A stretch of DNA of 64,000 nt from Lysobacter sp. MMG2 (GCF_016735495.2 NZ_JAERQY020000002.1:744001-808000); one strand, 5' to 3'. Shown: positions 43,959 through 55,120, counted from the first letter of the stretch. Notes: generated from the letters alone by a model not told the origin. Numbers and translations: made by a program.

Positions 43959-46900
43959 TTACGCGTGCCCACCCACCGACGGCGTGCTCGCTTCCAGCTT
44001 CTCCAGCTCCTGCGCCACCGCCTCGGGCGAACGCGTGTAGCGGGCCAGCAGCACGTAGAACGCCGGCACCACGAACAGCGACAGCAGCGTGGAGAACGAC
44101 ACGCCGAAGATCACCACGATGCCGATCGTCGCGCGGCTGGCCGAGCCCGGACCGCCGGCCAGCACCAGCGGAATCGCGCCGACCACCGTCGCGATGGAGG
44201 TCATCAGGATCGGGCGCAGGCGCACCGTCGAGGCTTCGACGATCGCCTCGCGGATGCTGCGTCCTTCATCGCGCAACTGATTGGCGAATTCCACGATCAG
44301 GATGCCGTTCTTCGCCGCCAGGCCCACCAGCATCACGATGCCGATCTGACTGAACAGATTGAGCGTTCCGCCGGTGACCGCCAGGCCAATGAGTGCGCCG
44401 AGCACGCCCAGCGGCACCGTCAGCATGATCACGAACGGATGGATGAAGCTCTCGAACTGCGCGGCGAGCACGAGGTACACGACGAGCAACGCCAGGGTGA
44501 AGGTCAGCAGCACCGCGCCGCCGGCCTGGATGTACTCGCGCGATTCGCCCTTCCAGTCGATCTGCGCGTGTTCGGGCAGCTCGGTGCGGACGCTGTCCTC
44601 CAGCCACTTGATCGCCTCGCCCAGCGGATAGCCCGGCGTGAGACCGGCGCTGATGGTGATCGCACGCAGGCGGTTGAAGCGGTTGAGGCTGCCCGGCTCG
44701 GCCAGCTCGCGCAGCGTCACCAGGTTCGACAGCGGAATCAGCGCACCGTCGCGCGCACGCACCTGGATCGCGGCGAGGTCCGCCGGCGAGGCGCGCAGTT
44801 CGCGGTCGGACTGCACGATCACGTCGTACTCCTCGCCGTTCTGCACGAAGGTGGTGACGCGGCGGCTGCCCATCATGGTTTCCAGCGCGTGGCCGATGTC
44901 GGTCACCGGCACGCCCAGGTCGGCGGCGCGCTGGCGGTCGATCTCCACGCGCATCTGCGGGCGCGTTTCCTTGTAGTCCGAATCGACCGAGAAGAAGCCC
45001 GGGTTGGATTCCATCTTCGCGATCAGCTTGTCGCGCCACTGCGCGAGTTCCGCGTACTCCGGCCCGCCCAGCACGATGTTGATCGGCTGGCCGCGCGTGC
45101 GCACCAGGCCGCCGGAGACCTGCGGCATCGCGCGCACGCCGGGCAGCTTGCCCAGTTCGCCGCGCAGCGAATCGGCGACCTGCGCGGTGGCGACGTCGCG
45201 GTCCTTCCAGTCCTGCAGGAATACCGCGATGCGGCCGGTGTGCATTTCCTCGCTGGCGCCGAAACCGCCCGGAACGCGCGGGTTGTAGCGCTGGATCACC
45301 TGGCCCTTGCCGGTGTGCGCGGCGACGATCTTTTCGACCTGCTGCACCTGGCCGACGGTGTAGTCGAAGCCGGCGCCTTCAGGGCCCTGGATGGTGATCT
45401 GGAACGAACCGCGGTCTTCGGCCGGCGCGAGTTCCGACGGCACCAGCTTGAGCAGCAGCGCGCTGACGATGATCGTGCCGACCATCACGCCGCCGACGAT
45501 CAGGAGCAACTGCAACGGCGTGCGATTGGTCGTGCGCGACAGCAGGCTGCCATAGCGCTTGCCGATGCCGGCCAGCCGCGCGTTGACCCAGCGGTTGACG
45601 AAGTTCGACTTCTCCTGGCTGTGCGGACGCACCAGCTTGGAGGACATCATCGGCGTCAGCGTCAGCGCGACGAAGGCGGAAATCGCGACCGCGCCGGCCA
45701 GTGCCACCGACAACTCGCGGAACAGGCGCCCGGTGTTGCCCTGCATGAAGCCCACCGGCAGGAACACCGCCACCAGCACCGCCGTGGTGGCGATCACCGC
45801 GAACGCCACCTGCTGCGTGCCGCGCTTGGCCGCGACCAGGCGCGGTTCGCCCAGGTCAACACGGCGCTGGATGTTCTCCAGCACGACGATCGCATCGTCC
45901 ACCACCAGGCCGATGCACAACACCAGCGCCAGCAGCGTGAGCAGGTTGATCGAGAAACCGAACAGGTACAGCGGAATGAACGCTGCGATCAAACACACCG
46001 GCACTGTCACCGCCGGAATGATCGCGGCGCGGAAGCTGCCCAGGAACAGCCAGATCACGAGCAGCACCAGCACGATCGCTTCGACCAGCGTGTGGTACAC
46101 GCGCTCCACGGCCGATTCGATGAACACCGTGGTGTCGAAGGCGACGAAGATCTTGGTGCCTTCGGGCAGCGTCTTCTGGATCTGCTCGGCCGCGGCGCGG
46201 GCCGCGCGCGCGACGTCGAGCGAGTTCGCCGTGGAGGTCTTGACGATGCCCAGTCCGACGTTGGGCTCGCCGTTGCTGCGGTAGTACGCGCGGCGCTCGG
46301 CGGAGGCCAGTTCGATGCGCGACACATCGCCCAGCCGCACGATGTAACCGTCGGTGCCCTTGCCCAGCGGGATCTGCGCGAAGTCTTCCGGCTTCTGGTA
46401 GCTGCGCGCCACGCGCAGGGTGAAATCGCGCGCATTGGATTCGATGCGGCCGGCGGGAAGTTCGACGTTCTCCGCTTCCAGTGCGCTTTCCACGTCGTTG
46501 ACGGTGATGCCGCGCGCAGCCAACGCGTCGCGGTCCAGCCAGATGCGCATCGCATAGCGCTGCTGGCCGCCGATGCGCACCTGCGCCACGCCGTCCACCG
46601 AGGACAGGCGGTCGACCACGTAGCGCTCCGCGTAGTCGGACAGCTGCAGCGTGTCCATGCGCGTGGAGCTCATGTTGAGCCACAGGATCGGATCGGCGTC
46701 GGCCTCGACCTTTTCGACCTGCGGCGGATCGGCCTCTTCCGGCAGGCGGTTGGTGACGCGGCTCACCGCGTCGCGCACGTCGTTGGCGGCGGCCTCGATC
46801 TCGCGCGAGAGCGTGAACTCGATGCTGATCGACGCGCGGCCGTTGACGCTGCGCGATTCGATCGTCTCGATGCCCTCGATGCCGGCCAGCGCGTCTTCCA

Positions 46901-47099
46901 GGATCTGGGTGATGCGCGTTTCCACCACCGCCGCCGAGGCGCCGGGGTAGTTCACGTCCACCGAGACGATGGGCGGGTCGATCGCGGGCAGTTCGCGCAG
47001 GGTCAGGCGCGAGAAGGCCATCACGCCCAGCACGATGATGAGCAGGCTCATCACCGTGGCGAACACGGGACGGCGGATCGAGAGATCGGACAGGTTCAT
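43959..47099 (-). CDS. RND efflux transporter, HAE1 family inner-membrane pump
   Basis: The 1046-residue product is a full-length AcrB-type proton/drug antiporter with twelve predicted membrane helices, two large periplasmic loops, and the paired Asp of the proton relay (GLVVDDAIVVLENI). The start at MNLSDLSIRRPVFATVMSLL is the standard RND N-terminus; longer forms start inside the adaptor gene. The adaptor is encoded 16 bases upstream. No outer-membrane channel gene lies beside it, so it probably uses one encoded elsewhere. The substrate range cannot be inferred. Confidence 0.93.
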   Translation of the reverse strand: MNLSDLSIRRPVFATVMSLLIIVLGVMAFSRLTLRELPAIDPPIVSVDVNYPGASAAVVETRITQILEDALAGIEGIETIESRSVNGRASISIEFTLSREIEAAANDVRDAVSRVTNRLPEEADPPQVEKVEADADPILWLNMSSTRMDTLQLSDYAERYVVDRLSSVDGVAQVRIGGQQRYAMRIWLDRDALAARGITVNDVESALEAENVELPAGRIESNARDFTLRVARSYQKPEDFAQIPLGKGTDGYIVRLGDVSRIELASAERRAYYRSNGEPNVGLGIVKTSTANSLDVARAARAAAEQIQKTLPEGTKIFVAFDTTVFIESAVERVYHTLVEAIVLVLLVIWLFLGSFRAAIIPAVTVPVCLIAAFIPLYLFGFSINLLTLLALVLCIGLVVDDAIVVLENIQRRVDLGEPRLVAAKRGTQQVAFAVIATTAVLVAVFLPVGFMQGNTGRLFRELSVALAGAVAISAFVALTLTPMMSSKLVRPHSQEKSNFVNRWVNARLAGIGKRYGSLLSRTTNRTPLQLLLIVGGVMVGTIIVSALLLKLVPSELAPAEDRGSFQITIQGPEGAGFDYTVGQVQQVEKIVAAHTGKGQVIQRYNPRVPGGFGASEEMHTGRIAVFLQDWKDRDVATAQVADSLRGELGKLPGVRAMPQVSGGLVRTRGQPINIVLGGPEYAELAQWRDKLIAKMESNPGFFSVDSDYKETRPQMRVEIDRQRAADLGVPVTDIGHALETMMGSRRVTTFVQNGEEYDVIVQSDRELRASPADLAAIQVRARDGALIPLSNLVTLRELAEPGSLNRFNRLRAITISAGLTPGYPLGEAIKWLEDSVRTELPEHAQIDWKGESREYIQAGGAVLLTFTLALLVVYLVLAAQFESFIHPFVIMLTVPLGVLGALIGLAVTGGTLNLFSQIGIVMLVGLAAKNGILIVEFANQLRDEGRSIREAIVEASTVRLRPILMTSIATVVGAIPLVLAGGPGSASRATIGIVVIFGVSFSTLLSLFVVPAFYVLLARYTRSPEAVAQELEKLEASTPSVGGHA

Positions 47100-47115
47100 G
47101 GCATGACCTCCGGCG

Positions 47116-48219
47116 TCAGCCGGCCTTCGCCGAGCCGACCTCGCCTGCCGGCGGCTGGTCGCCCTTGGCGTCGACGATGCGTGCGCCCGCGCGCAGCTTG
47201 CCCGTGCCGTCGACCACGATGCGGTCGCCGACATTGAGTCCCTGGGTGACTTCGGCCAGCCCCTCGCGGCGGCTGCCGACCTTCACGTCCACGCGTTCGA
47301 CCGACGAATCGGGCTTGACGCGGTAGACGAACGAATCGCTGCCGACCTGCACGATGGAGATTTCCGGCACCAGCAGCGCCTGGCGTTCCGGGCGCGAGAG
47401 CGTGATCTGCACCAGCATGCCCGGGCGCAGCGCGCGGTCGGGATTGGCGAAGTCGCCGCGCACCACCACCGAGCGGGTGGACTCGTCGATGCGGGCATCG
47501 ATCGTGCTGACCTGGCCTTCGAACGCCCGGCCCGGATAGGCCGCGCTGGTGCCGCTGACCTTCTGGCCGACGGCGAGCACGGCGAGCAGGGCCTCCGGCA
47601 CCGGGAAGTCGACGTAGACGCGGGCCGTGTCGTCGAGCGTGGCGATGGCCGTGCCCGGCGTGACCAGCGCGCCCGGGCTGACCTGGCGGATGCCGAGCAC
47701 GCCGCCGAACGGCGCGCGGATCACGCGGTCGCCGATGTCGGCGCGCATCTGCGCCATGCGTGCGCGGGCGGCGTCGCGGATGGCGCGCTGGGTATCGAGC
47801 TGCGAGCGCGCGATGAGCTGCTGGCCGGCCAGTTCGGTCTGGCGCTGGTAGAGCTTGTCGGCTTCGTTCGCGGTGGCTTGCGCCTGCTCGAACGCAGCCT
47901 GCTGCTGGCGACCGGTGAGCGTGACCAGCGGCGCGCCCGCGGCCACCACGTCGCCGCTTTCGAAATGCACCTTCTCCACCGTCTCGCTGACCTTGGCGGT
48001 GACGGTGATGGATTCGCGCGCTTTCACGTTGCCCAGCGCCAGCACCGTGTCGCTGAAGGGCTGCATGCGGACCTGCTGCGTCGTCACCGGGATCGGGCGA
48101 TCGCCGCCGTCCCTGCGCGCCTCGGCTCCGTTGCTGCCGCAGGCGGTGACCGCACCGGCGAGCATCAGCACGATACTGGCGCGAATGGCGCGGGAGCAGA
48201 ATCTGAAACCAGGTCGCAT
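47116..48219 (-). CDS. RND efflux periplasmic adaptor lipoprotein
   Basis: The 367-residue membrane-fusion protein has a lipoprotein signal with lipid-attachment Cys27 (AGAVTAC), a barrel-sandwich hybrid domain with a coiled-coil hairpin (KVHFESGDVVAAGAPLVTL) and a beta-barrel region (VYVDFPVPEALLAVLAVGQ). It is co-transcribed with the pump gene downstream. ATG 48219 is chosen because it gives a proper signal sequence. Confidence 0.92.
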   Translation of the reverse strand: MRPGFRFCSRAIRASIVLMLAGAVTACGSNGAEARRDGGDRPIPVTTQQVRMQPFSDTVLALGNVKARESITVTAKVSETVEKVHFESGDVVAAGAPLVTLTGRQQQAAFEQAQATANEADKLYQRQTELAGQQLIARSQLDTQRAIRDAARARMAQMRADIGDRVIRAPFGGVLGIRQVSPGALVTPGTAIATLDDTARVYVDFPVPEALLAVLAVGQKVSGTSAAYPGRAFEGQVSTIDARIDESTRSVVVRGDFANPDRALRPGMLVQITLSRPERQALLVPEISIVQVGSDSFVYRVKPDSSVERVDVKVGSRREGLAEVTQGLNVGDRIVVDGTGKLRAGARIVDAKGDQPPAGEVGSAKAG

Positions 48220-48526
48220 GCGGCTCTCTACAGTGGGACGGCGTTTGCCTAAACCGGTGGATTCTAGCGGTCGAGTATCAACGCCTGCGTGGCCCATTGG
48301 TTGACAACACATTACGCACAGCGGGGCCAGGGGTCAGAAGGTGAATACCGTCCCGGATGGCCGGTTCGCCCCGCGGGTGCCGTCCGAACTGGATTTGAAG
48401 CCCGACTGTGGCACTCTCCGGTGACGGTCTCGTGCATGCCCGCGACCTGCGCCGCGACCCGGCCCTGAGGGCCCTGCCGCCGCCCGACTTCCCCGCCCAC
48501 GCCCTTCAGCGCCCAGGAGTCGTCCC
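48220..48526. other. Divergent promoter region, no gene seen
   Basis: The 307 bases separate the efflux operon (minus) from cysteine synthase (plus). A TTGACA occurs at 48301-48306 but without a fitting -10 box. No operator or repeat was recognised. Confidence 0.4.
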
Positions 48527-49483
48527 ATGATCCATGACAGCATCCTCGACACCATCGGCCGCACCCCGGTGGTCCGACTGCACCGCCTCGCACCGTCGAA
48601 CGTGACGCTTTACGTCAAGGTCGAAGCCTTCAATCCCGGTGGCTCGGTCAAGGACCGCCTTGCGTTGGCGATCATTCTGGACGCCGAAGCGCGCGGCCAG
48701 CTCAAGCCGGGCGATACGGTGATCGAAGCCACCTCGGGCAATACCGGCGTCGCGCTGGCGATGGTCTGCGCGGCGCGCGGCTACAAGTTCGTCGCGGTGA
48801 TGAGCGATTCGTTCTCGATGGAGCGCCGCAAGCTGATGCGCGCCTACGGCGCCAAGCTGATCCTCACCCCCGCCGCCGAACGCGGCAGCGGCATGGTGCG
48901 GCGTGCGCAGGAACTGGCCGACAAGCACGGTTGGTTCCTCGCGCGGCAGTTCACCAACCCGGCCAATCCCGCCTATCACCGGCAGACCACGGCGGCGGAA
49001 ATCCTGCGCGATTTCGCCGGTCGCCGGCTCGATCATTTCGTCACCGGCTGGGGCACGGGCGGCACGCTGACCGGTGTGGGCGAAGTGCTGCGCGTCGCCA
49101 GGCCCGAAGTGCGCGTGACCACCTGCGAACCGGCGGGCGCATCGCTGCTGGCCGGCAAGGAATGGCAGCCGCACAAGATCCAGGGCTGGACGCCGGACTT
49201 CGTGCCGGAGGTGCTCAATCGCGATGTCGCCGACGCGATCCTGCCGATCGACGACGTCACCGCGCGCGACACCGCGCGTCGCCTCGCCGTGGAGGAAGGC
49301 ATCTTCGTCGGCATTTCGGCCGGCGCCACGGCCGCCGCGGCGCTGGAAGTGGCGCGTAACGCGGACGAAGGCGCGGTGATCCTGGCGATGCTGCCCGACA
49401 CCGGCGAGCGTTATCTGTCGACGTTCCTCTTCGAGGGCGTCAACGAGGGCTCCGACGACGAGTGGCTGGCGTCGTTGAAGTAG
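48527..49483 (+). CDS. cysK: Cysteine synthase (O-acetylserine sulfhydrylase)
   Basis: This PLP enzyme makes cysteine from O-acetylserine and sulfide. The 318-residue product has the PLP lysine Lys42 in NPGGSVKDR, the substrate loop TSGNTG at 69-74 and the phosphate-binding GTGGT loop. CysK and CysM are hard to separate from motifs alone, so the symbol is a best guess. An AGGAG sequence precedes ATG 48527. Confidence 0.88.
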   Translation: MIHDSILDTIGRTPVVRLHRLAPSNVTLYVKVEAFNPGGSVKDRLALAIILDAEARGQLKPGDTVIEATSGNTGVALAMVCAARGYKFVAVMSDSFSMERRKLMRAYGAKLILTPAAERGSGMVRRAQELADKHGWFLARQFTNPANPAYHRQTTAAEILRDFAGRRLDHFVTGWGTGGTLTGVGEVLRVARPEVRVTTCEPAGASLLAGKEWQPHKIQGWTPDFVPEVLNRDVADAILPIDDVTARDTARRLAVEEGIFVGISAGATAAAALEVARNADEGAVILAMLPDTGERYLSTFLFEGVNEGSDDEWLASLK

Positions 49484-49551
49484 CGGTCGGTTCGCAGGGT
49501 GCTCCGGGTTCCGCGACCCGGAGCCGTTGCCCGTCTGCTCGTCATGGCCGG

Positions 49552-49593
49552 GCGCGTGGCAGCCTGGGTCCCGTCATTCGCCGGGATGACGGC
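49552..49593. repeat. Single degraded Family A copy
   Basis: CTGGGTCCCGTCATTCGCCG with GGGATGACGG resembles one arm of the Family A element without a partner. Confidence 0.55.
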
Positions 49594-49630
49594 CATTGCG
49601 AATGACACCTCCCGAGCCCCGACTGCGCCC

Positions 49631-50143
49631 ATGCCCATCGACGTCATCCAGGCCGACATCACCACGCTCGACGTTGACGCCATCGTCAACGCCGCCAACG
49701 AGACCTTGCTCGGCGGTGGCGGTGTGGACGGTGCGATCCATCGCGCGGCGGGGCCCGGGCTGCTCGGCGAATGCCGGGCGTTGCCGGAAGTGCGACCCGG
49801 TGTGCGCTGTCCGACCGGCGAGGCGCGTATCACGGGCGGGCATCGGTTGCCCGCGCGGTTCGTGATCCACACGGTCGGGCCGGTATGGCGCGGTGGCGAT
49901 TCGGGCGAACCTGAGCGGCTTGCGGCCTGCTACCGGGCTTCATTTCGATTGGCCGACGAGCATGGCCTCGCGTCCATCGCGTTTCCGGCGATCAGCTGCG
50001 GTGTCTACGGCTATCCGCCGGAACGGGCGGTGCCGATCGCCGTCGCCGCGGCGCGGGCGTGGGTGGATGTCGGCGACCGGCGGGTGACCTTCGCCTGCTT
50101 CGGTGCGGCGATGGCGGATCTTTATCGTCGCGCGTTGGCTTGA
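49631..50143 (+). CDS. Macro-domain protein, O-acetyl-ADP-ribose deacetylase type
   Basis: The 170-residue product is a single macro domain of the YmdB/MacroD type, which removes acetyl or ADP-ribose groups from ADP-ribosylated substrates. Key segments are [33 protein letters not shown] and [12 protein letters not shown], and the catalytic-site pattern is complete. ATG 49631 ([11 protein letters not shown]) is the natural start; upstream codons lie in a repeat. Confidence 0.92.
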   Translation: MPIDVIQADITTLDVDAIVNAANETLLGGGGVDGAIHRAAGPGLLGECRALPEVRPGVRCPTGEARITGGHRLPARFVIHTVGPVWRGGDSGEPERLAACYRASFRLADEHGLASIAFPAISCGVYGYPPERAVPIAVAAARAWVDVGDRRVTFACFGAAMADLYRRALA

Positions 50144-50154
50144 TCTTGCCTCCC

Positions 50155-50400
50155 AACTTGCCTCCCTCCCTGCTTGCAGGGGAGGGTTGGGGAGGGGTTG
50201 CGATGCCGCGAAGCGGCGAGCTCGCCGCGTCACGAAGGTACGGGCTTCGACGGGGTCGTCGCTGCAATCCATGGCGTCGCGCCTTCGCGGCTGTGCCGCC
50301 GAGGCGATGACTTCGATGAGGTTATGGCTGCCGTCCGTGGCGTCACGCCGCCGGCTTCGGATCGCCCTGCCCGATCAATCCATGGCCGGTCGTGAGCCGG
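50155..50400. repeat. Family D copy and diverged Family F copy
   Basis: CCTCCCTGCTTGCAGGGGAG followed by GGTTGGGGAGGGGTTGCGAT and GCGAAGCGGCGAGCTCG is a close intergenic relative of the elements inside fliO, flhF and cheA. Diverged CCATGG-type units follow from 50268. No gene is seen in 50144-50432. Confidence 0.8.
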
Positions 50401-50432
50401 TGCGCGAAGCTTCGCTTCGCAAGCGCGCCGCC

Positions 50433-51029
50433 TCACCCCTGCGGCACCCCCGCCATGTCGGGCAACTGATGCGCCACGCCCTTGTGGCAATCGATGCACG
50501 TCTTCTCGCGCGTGAACAGCCAGCGCTTGTGGATCTGCGCCGCGCGCGATCCCTGTCGCGTGAGGTCCATCGACTCGTAGTCGTGGCAGTTGCGGCACTC
50601 CAGCGAATCGTTCGCCTTCAGGCGCGACCATTCGTGCATCGCCAGTTCGAGGCGGTGATCGACGAACTTCTCGCGCGTGTTGATCGTGCCGAAGATCTTT
50701 CCCCAGACCTCCTTCGACGCCTGCATCTTGCGAGCGATCTTGTCCGTCCACTGGTGCGGGACGTGGCAGTCCGGGCATGTCGCGCGCACGCCGGAGCGAT
50801 TGCTGTAGTGGATGGTCGTCTTCAGCTCCTGGAACACGTTGTCGTGCATCTCATGGCAGCTGGTGCAGAACTTCTCCGTATTCGTCGCCTCCAGCGCGGT
50901 GTTGAACCCGCCCCAGAAGAAGATGCCCGCCAGGAATCCCGCCGCGACCAGGAAGCCCAGGCTGTAGTGCACGCTGGGCCGTCGCAGCGTGAGCCAGTAC
51001 GGTTGGAGCCACTCCCACAGGCGACGCAT
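50433..51029 (-). CDS. napC: Tetraheme cytochrome c NapC
   Basis: NapC passes electrons from quinol to the periplasmic nitrate reductase. The 198-residue product has one N-terminal membrane anchor ([18 protein letters not shown]) and four CxxCH heme sites (CTSCH, CPDCH, CRNCH, CIDCH). The start overlaps the napB stop. It is the last gene of the operon. Confidence 0.95.
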   Translation of the reverse strand: MRRLWEWLQPYWLTLRRPSVHYSLGFLVAAGFLAGIFFWGGFNTALEATNTEKFCTSCHEMHDNVFQELKTTIHYSNRSGVRATCPDCHVPHQWTDKIARKMQASKEVWGKIFGTINTREKFVDHRLELAMHEWSRLKANDSLECRNCHDYESMDLTRQGSRAAQIHKRWLFTREKTCIDCHKGVAHQLPDMAGVPQG

Positions 51030-51640
51030 CACTGCGTCCTCTCCGCCGCTTCGGCGGTCGACGTGCCCGCCTCGGCGGCCGCCAGCACCGCGTCGATGTC
51101 CTGGAACTTGTTGCCGACCAGCAACGGTGCATCGGTCTGCACCACGTGGCACTGGTTGCAGAAGTAGCGGCGCGGAGAAATCGACGCGAGGAACTGGTCG
51201 TCGCGGTCCATGTAGTGCGTCACGCTGACTGGCGGCGCCTGGAACTTCTCCGCATTCGCGCGCGCGTGGCAGAGCATGCAGCGGTTGGAGTTCTTGTCGA
51301 CCTGATAGCCATCGATGGCGTGCGGAATCGTCGGCGGCTGCATCGGGTAGGCGCGCACGCGCCTGACATCCGCGTTCTGCACGCGCCACAGCGGCTGCGG
51401 TGCGGCTTCCTGGTCCACCGGTATGCCGCGACGCAGTCCGTCGAGCTGGCGCAGGTCGGTACGGCCCAGCGCGGAATCGGCGCGCGCGGGCTGCGTGGCG
51501 GCCACCTCGCGCGGGCGTTCATGCTTCTTTTCGTCGGCACGGCCGAACAGCCAGCCGGCGATGAACACCAGCACCATCAAGCCCACCGTGATCCCACCGG
51601 CGATCCACAGCGGTCGGTTGCGCGTGAATGAGTTGCTCAT
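51029..51640 (-). CDS. napB: Diheme cytochrome c NapB, small subunit of nitrate reductase
   Basis: NapB transfers electrons from NapC to NapA. The 203-residue product has an uncleaved-looking N-terminal hydrophobic segment and two heme sites (CMLCH and CNQCH), with [17 protein letters not shown] between the anchor and heme 1. The gene lies 10 bases after napA and overlaps napC by one base. Confidence 0.94.
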   Translation of the reverse strand: MSNSFTRNRPLWIAGGITVGLMVLVFIAGWLFGRADEKKHERPREVAATQPARADSALGRTDLRQLDGLRRGIPVDQEAAPQPLWRVQNADVRRVRAYPMQPPTIPHAIDGYQVDKNSNRCMLCHARANAEKFQAPPVSVTHYMDRDDQFLASISPRRYFCNQCHVVQTDAPLLVGNKFQDIDAVLAAAEAGTSTAEAAERTQ

Positions 51641-51650
51641 GGCATCGCTC

Positions 51651-54143
51651 CTATGCGCCCAGCACCTTGACCGCGCACTTCTTGTAGTCGGTCTGCTTGG
51701 AGATCGGGTCGGTCGCGTCCAGCGTCACCTTGTTGATCAGCTGGCCCGCGTCGAACCACGGCACGAACACCACGCCCGGCGGCATGCGGTTGCGACCGCG
51801 CGTCTCCACGCGCGTGCGCATCTCGCCGCGACGCGACACGACGCGCACGTCGTCGCCGCGCTTGAAACCACGCTTGCGTGCATCATCGGGGTTCATGAAG
51901 ATCATCGCCGTAGGAAAGCTGCGGAACAGCTCCGGCACGCGCATGGTCATCGAACCCGAATGCCAATGCTCCAGCACGCGGCCGGTGACGAGCCACAGGT
52001 CGAACTCTTCGTCCGGCGATTCCGCCGCCGGCTCGTACGGCAGCGCCCAGATCACCGCGCGTCCGTCCTTGTTTCCGTAGAACTGGAACCCCGTGCCAGC
52101 CTTCACGTACGGGTCGGCACCTTCGCGATAGCGCCAGCGCGTCTCGCGCCCGTTGACGACAGGCCAGCGCAGTCCGTGTGCGCGGTGGTAATCGTCGAAC
52201 GGCGCCAGGTCGTGGCCGTGGCCGCGGCCGAACACGGCGTATTCCTCGAACAGGCCCTTCTGCACGTAGAAGCCGAAGTGGTGCGACTCGTCGTTGGCGT
52301 AGCCCGGCTCGATGTCGGAGACGGGGAAGCGGTCGACATTGCCGTTCTTGAACAGCACGTCGAACAGCGTCTTGCCCTTGAACTGCGGATTCGCGGCGAG
52401 GATCTCCGCCGGCCAGCACTCATCGGTGGTGAAGCGCTTGGAGAATTCCATCAGCTGCCACAGATCCGAGCGCGCCTGCGCGGGCGCGTTCACCAACTGG
52501 TGCCAGAACTGCGTGCGGCGTTCGGCGTTGCCGTAGGCGCCTTCCTTCTCCACCCACATTGCCGCCGGCAGGATCAGATCGGCCGCCTGCGCGGTGACCG
52601 TGGGATACGCATCGGACACGACGATGAAGTTTTCCGGATTGCGATAGCCCGGCCAGGTCTCCTCGTAGAGGTTGGCCGCCGCCTGCATGTTGTTGTTGAC
52701 CTGCACCCAGTAGGCGTTGAGCTTGCCGTCGCGCAGCATGCGGTTCTGCTCAACCGCGTGGTAACCCGGCTTGGGATTGATGATGCCGTGCGGAATCTTC
52801 CAGATTTCCTCGGCGTGCTTGCGGTGCTCGGGATTGGCCACAAGCATGTCGGCCGGCAGGCGATGGCTGAAGGTTCCGACCTCGCGCGCGGTCCCGCACG
52901 CGGACGGCTGTCCGGTGAGCGAGAACGGGCTGTTTCCGGGCGTGGAGATCTTCCCCGTCAACAGGTGGATGTTGTAGACCATGTTGTTGCACCACACACC
53001 GCGCGTGTGCTGGTTGAAGCCCATGGTCCAGAACGACATCACCTTCGTCTTCGGATCGGCATACAGCTGCGCCAGCTTCTCCAGCCAGCCGCGCTCCACG
53101 CCGGTCATCTCCACCGCCTTGTCCAGCGTGTAGGGACGCACGAACGCGGCGAACTCCTCGAACGTGATCGGCTGACCGCCGTTGGCGTCCTTGGCGTTCT
53201 TGGCCTTCAGTTCCAGTGGATTGTCCGGGCGCAGGCCGTAACCGATGTCGTCGTTGCCGCGCTTGAAGGAGGTGTGCTTGCTGACGAAATCCTTGTTGAC
53301 GTTGCCGCTGGTGATGATGTGGTTGGCGATGTAGTTGAGCATGACCAGGTCGGTCTGCGGCTTGAAGACGATCGGGATGTCGGCCAGTTCGAAGCTGCGG
53401 TGCTCGAAGGTCGACAGGACCGCCACCTTCACATGCGGATGCGACAGACGGCGGTCGGTGACGCGCGTCCACAGGATCGGATGCATCTCGGCCATGTTCG
53501 AGCCCCACAGCACGAACGCGTCGGCGGCCTCGATGTCGTCGTAGCAGCCCATCGGTTCGTCCATGCCGAAGGTGCGCATGAAGCCCATCACCGCCGAGGC
53601 CATGCAATGGCGCGCGTTGGGATCGATGTGGTTGCTGCGGAAGCCGGCCTTCATCAGCTTGTTGGCCGCGTAGCCTTCGAAGATCGTCCACTGGCCCGAA
53701 CCGAACATGCCGATGTAGTCGGCGCCTTTCTCCTTCAGCACCTTCTTGAACTGCGCGGCCATCACGTCGAAGGCCTCGTCCCAGCTCACCTGCGTGAACT
53801 CCCCGTCCTTGGCGTACACGCCGTTCTTCTTGCGCAGCAGCGGCATGGTCAAGCGGTCGCTGCCGTACATGATCTTCGACAGGAAGTAGCCCTTGACGCA
53901 GTTGATTCCGCGGTTCACCTCGGCGTGAACATCACCGTGCGTGGCGACGACGCGGCCTTCCTTCACCGCGACGTTGACGCCGCAACCGGTGCCGCAGAAA
54001 CGGCACGGCGCCTTGCTCCATTTCAACGTGGTGAGGTCGCCTTCGGTAACGATGTTTGCGGTCCCGCCGGGCAGCGGCATGCCGGCAGCGGCGGCGGCAG
54101 TGGCGACGGCGGTGTTGCGGATGAACTCGCGACGGGTGGTCAT
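51651..54143 (-). CDS. napA: Periplasmic nitrate reductase catalytic subunit NapA
   Basis: NapA reduces nitrate to nitrite using Mo-bis-MGD and a [4Fe-4S] cluster. From ATG 54143 the 830-residue product has a Tat signal ([20 protein letters not shown]), the cluster ligands ([10 protein letters not shown] and NCVKGYF) and the molybdenum Cys in [15 protein letters not shown]. Length is normal. The start overlaps the napD stop by four bases. Confidence 0.97.
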   Translation of the reverse strand: MTTRREFIRNTAVATAAAAAGMPLPGGTANIVTEGDLTTLKWSKAPCRFCGTGCGVNVAVKEGRVVATHGDVHAEVNRGINCVKGYFLSKIMYGSDRLTMPLLRKKNGVYAKDGEFTQVSWDEAFDVMAAQFKKVLKEKGADYIGMFGSGQWTIFEGYAANKLMKAGFRSNHIDPNARHCMASAVMGFMRTFGMDEPMGCYDDIEAADAFVLWGSNMAEMHPILWTRVTDRRLSHPHVKVAVLSTFEHRSFELADIPIVFKPQTDLVMLNYIANHIITSGNVNKDFVSKHTSFKRGNDDIGYGLRPDNPLELKAKNAKDANGGQPITFEEFAAFVRPYTLDKAVEMTGVERGWLEKLAQLYADPKTKVMSFWTMGFNQHTRGVWCNNMVYNIHLLTGKISTPGNSPFSLTGQPSACGTAREVGTFSHRLPADMLVANPEHRKHAEEIWKIPHGIINPKPGYHAVEQNRMLRDGKLNAYWVQVNNNMQAAANLYEETWPGYRNPENFIVVSDAYPTVTAQAADLILPAAMWVEKEGAYGNAERRTQFWHQLVNAPAQARSDLWQLMEFSKRFTTDECWPAEILAANPQFKGKTLFDVLFKNGNVDRFPVSDIEPGYANDESHHFGFYVQKGLFEEYAVFGRGHGHDLAPFDDYHRAHGLRWPVVNGRETRWRYREGADPYVKAGTGFQFYGNKDGRAVIWALPYEPAAESPDEEFDLWLVTGRVLEHWHSGSMTMRVPELFRSFPTAMIFMNPDDARKRGFKRGDDVRVVSRRGEMRTRVETRGRNRMPPGVVFVPWFDAGQLINKVTLDATDPISKQTDYKKCAVKVLGA

Positions 54144-54454
54144 GGCGCGACTCCGGGTGCGGCGATGTCTGGGGCGGTCTGCACGGGCGCGTCGAGCGCC
54201 TCGCGCGGTTCGGCGTGGTGGTAGACGAGCGCGACGTTGAGCACGCCGGGCAGCGCGCGCAGTGCGTCCATGCGATCGAGCACCGCGTACTGGTCGGCGC
54301 ACTCGCACAGCACGACGCTGCGGATGTCGCCGCGCAGGGCGAGTTCGAGATCGGCCGTGGCGTCGATGTGCGCCACCATCGCGTCGATCGCCTCGGCCCG
54401 GTGCTGGACGACGAAGCTGGCGATGTGGACGTCTGCGTTTTCGTCGGGCTTCAT
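54140..54454 (-). CDS. napD: NapA signal-peptide chaperone NapD
   Basis: NapD binds the Tat signal of NapA and delays export until the cofactor is inserted. The 104-residue product has the ferredoxin-like pattern [32 protein letters not shown]. Its position between napF and napA and its overlaps on both sides support the call. Confidence 0.92.
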   Translation of the reverse strand: MKPDENADVHIASFVVQHRAEAIDAMVAHIDATADLELALRGDIRSVVLCECADQYAVLDRMDALRALPGVLNVALVYHHAEPREALDAPVQTAPDIAAPGVAP

Positions 54455-54954
54455 GCCGCCTCCGTGGCGTGCCTGGAAAGCGCCATCGCGCCCACCGGGC
54501 AAACGCCGACGCAGGCACCGCAGCCGTTGCAGCGATCGACGTCCACCGTGGGCAGCGGGACGCGTGCGGTCAAAGGAAATGCGATCGCGCGCTCCGGGCA
54601 GGCATCGCGGCAGCTGGAGCACACGACGCCGTGGCGCGGCAGGCAGGCCTCGCCAGCCAGCGCGCGCAGCTGCCAGGGTTCGGCCGAAACGTCGCGCGCC
54701 AACGCGCGCGGCTTGCAGGCGCGCTCGCATTCGCCGCAGAACGTGCACTCGCCCAGGCGCGGATCGAACACCGCGTAGCCCGCGGCACCGCGCACGAGAA
54801 CGCGCTCGGGGCAGCGTTCCACGCATGCGCCGCAGGCGGTGCAGGCATCGAGGAAGGCCGCTTCGTCCAACGCCCAGGGCGGTCGCAACGGTGGCGTGGC
54901 AGCACGACGGCCGAACAGCAGGGCACGACGCGCGGAGTTCGGCTGGGCCGCCAT
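54451..54954 (-). CDS. napF: Ferredoxin-type protein NapF
   Basis: NapF is a cytoplasmic iron-sulfur protein that assists NapA maturation. The 167-residue product has four cysteine clusters: [34 protein letters not shown] and [12 protein letters not shown]. The third cluster lacks one spacing residue typical of the others, as is common in NapF. It overlaps napD by four bases. Confidence 0.94.
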   Translation of the reverse strand: MAAQPNSARRALLFGRRAATPPLRPPWALDEAAFLDACTACGACVERCPERVLVRGAAGYAVFDPRLGECTFCGECERACKPRALARDVSAEPWQLRALAGEACLPRHGVVCSSCRDACPERAIAFPLTARVPLPTVDVDRCNGCGACVGVCPVGAMALSRHATEAA

Positions 54955-54955
54955 G

Positions 54956-55120
54956 TCAGTGCCCCGTCGGCGGGCCGGAGACGAACATCTGCCAGAACCA
55001 CACGATGAAGCCGTAGGCCGCCACGATGATGATCGTCACCAGCGGGAACACCACCGCCGTGAGGAGGAGGAAGGCCGTTCGCTCACGTCGCTTGATGACG
55101 GCGTCATCTGGCTGGTCCAT
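54956..55120 (-). CDS. napE: Small membrane protein NapE
   Basis: NapE is a short single-pass protein of unknown function that heads many nap operons. The 54-residue product has a charged start (MDQPDDAVIKRRERTAFLLL) and one membrane helix, with FPLVTIIIVAAYGFIVWFWQM. It begins the napEFDABC operon and lies about 90 bases downstream of an FNR-type palindrome. Confidence 0.88.
   Translation of the reverse strand: MDQPDDAVIKRRERTAFLLLTAVVFPLVTIIIVAAYGFIVWFWQMFVSGPPTGH

Noticed and set aside
48301-48306. TTGACA as a promoter for cysteine synthase
   Set aside because: No reasonable -10 box lies 16-18 bases downstream, and the element is more than 200 bases from the gene.
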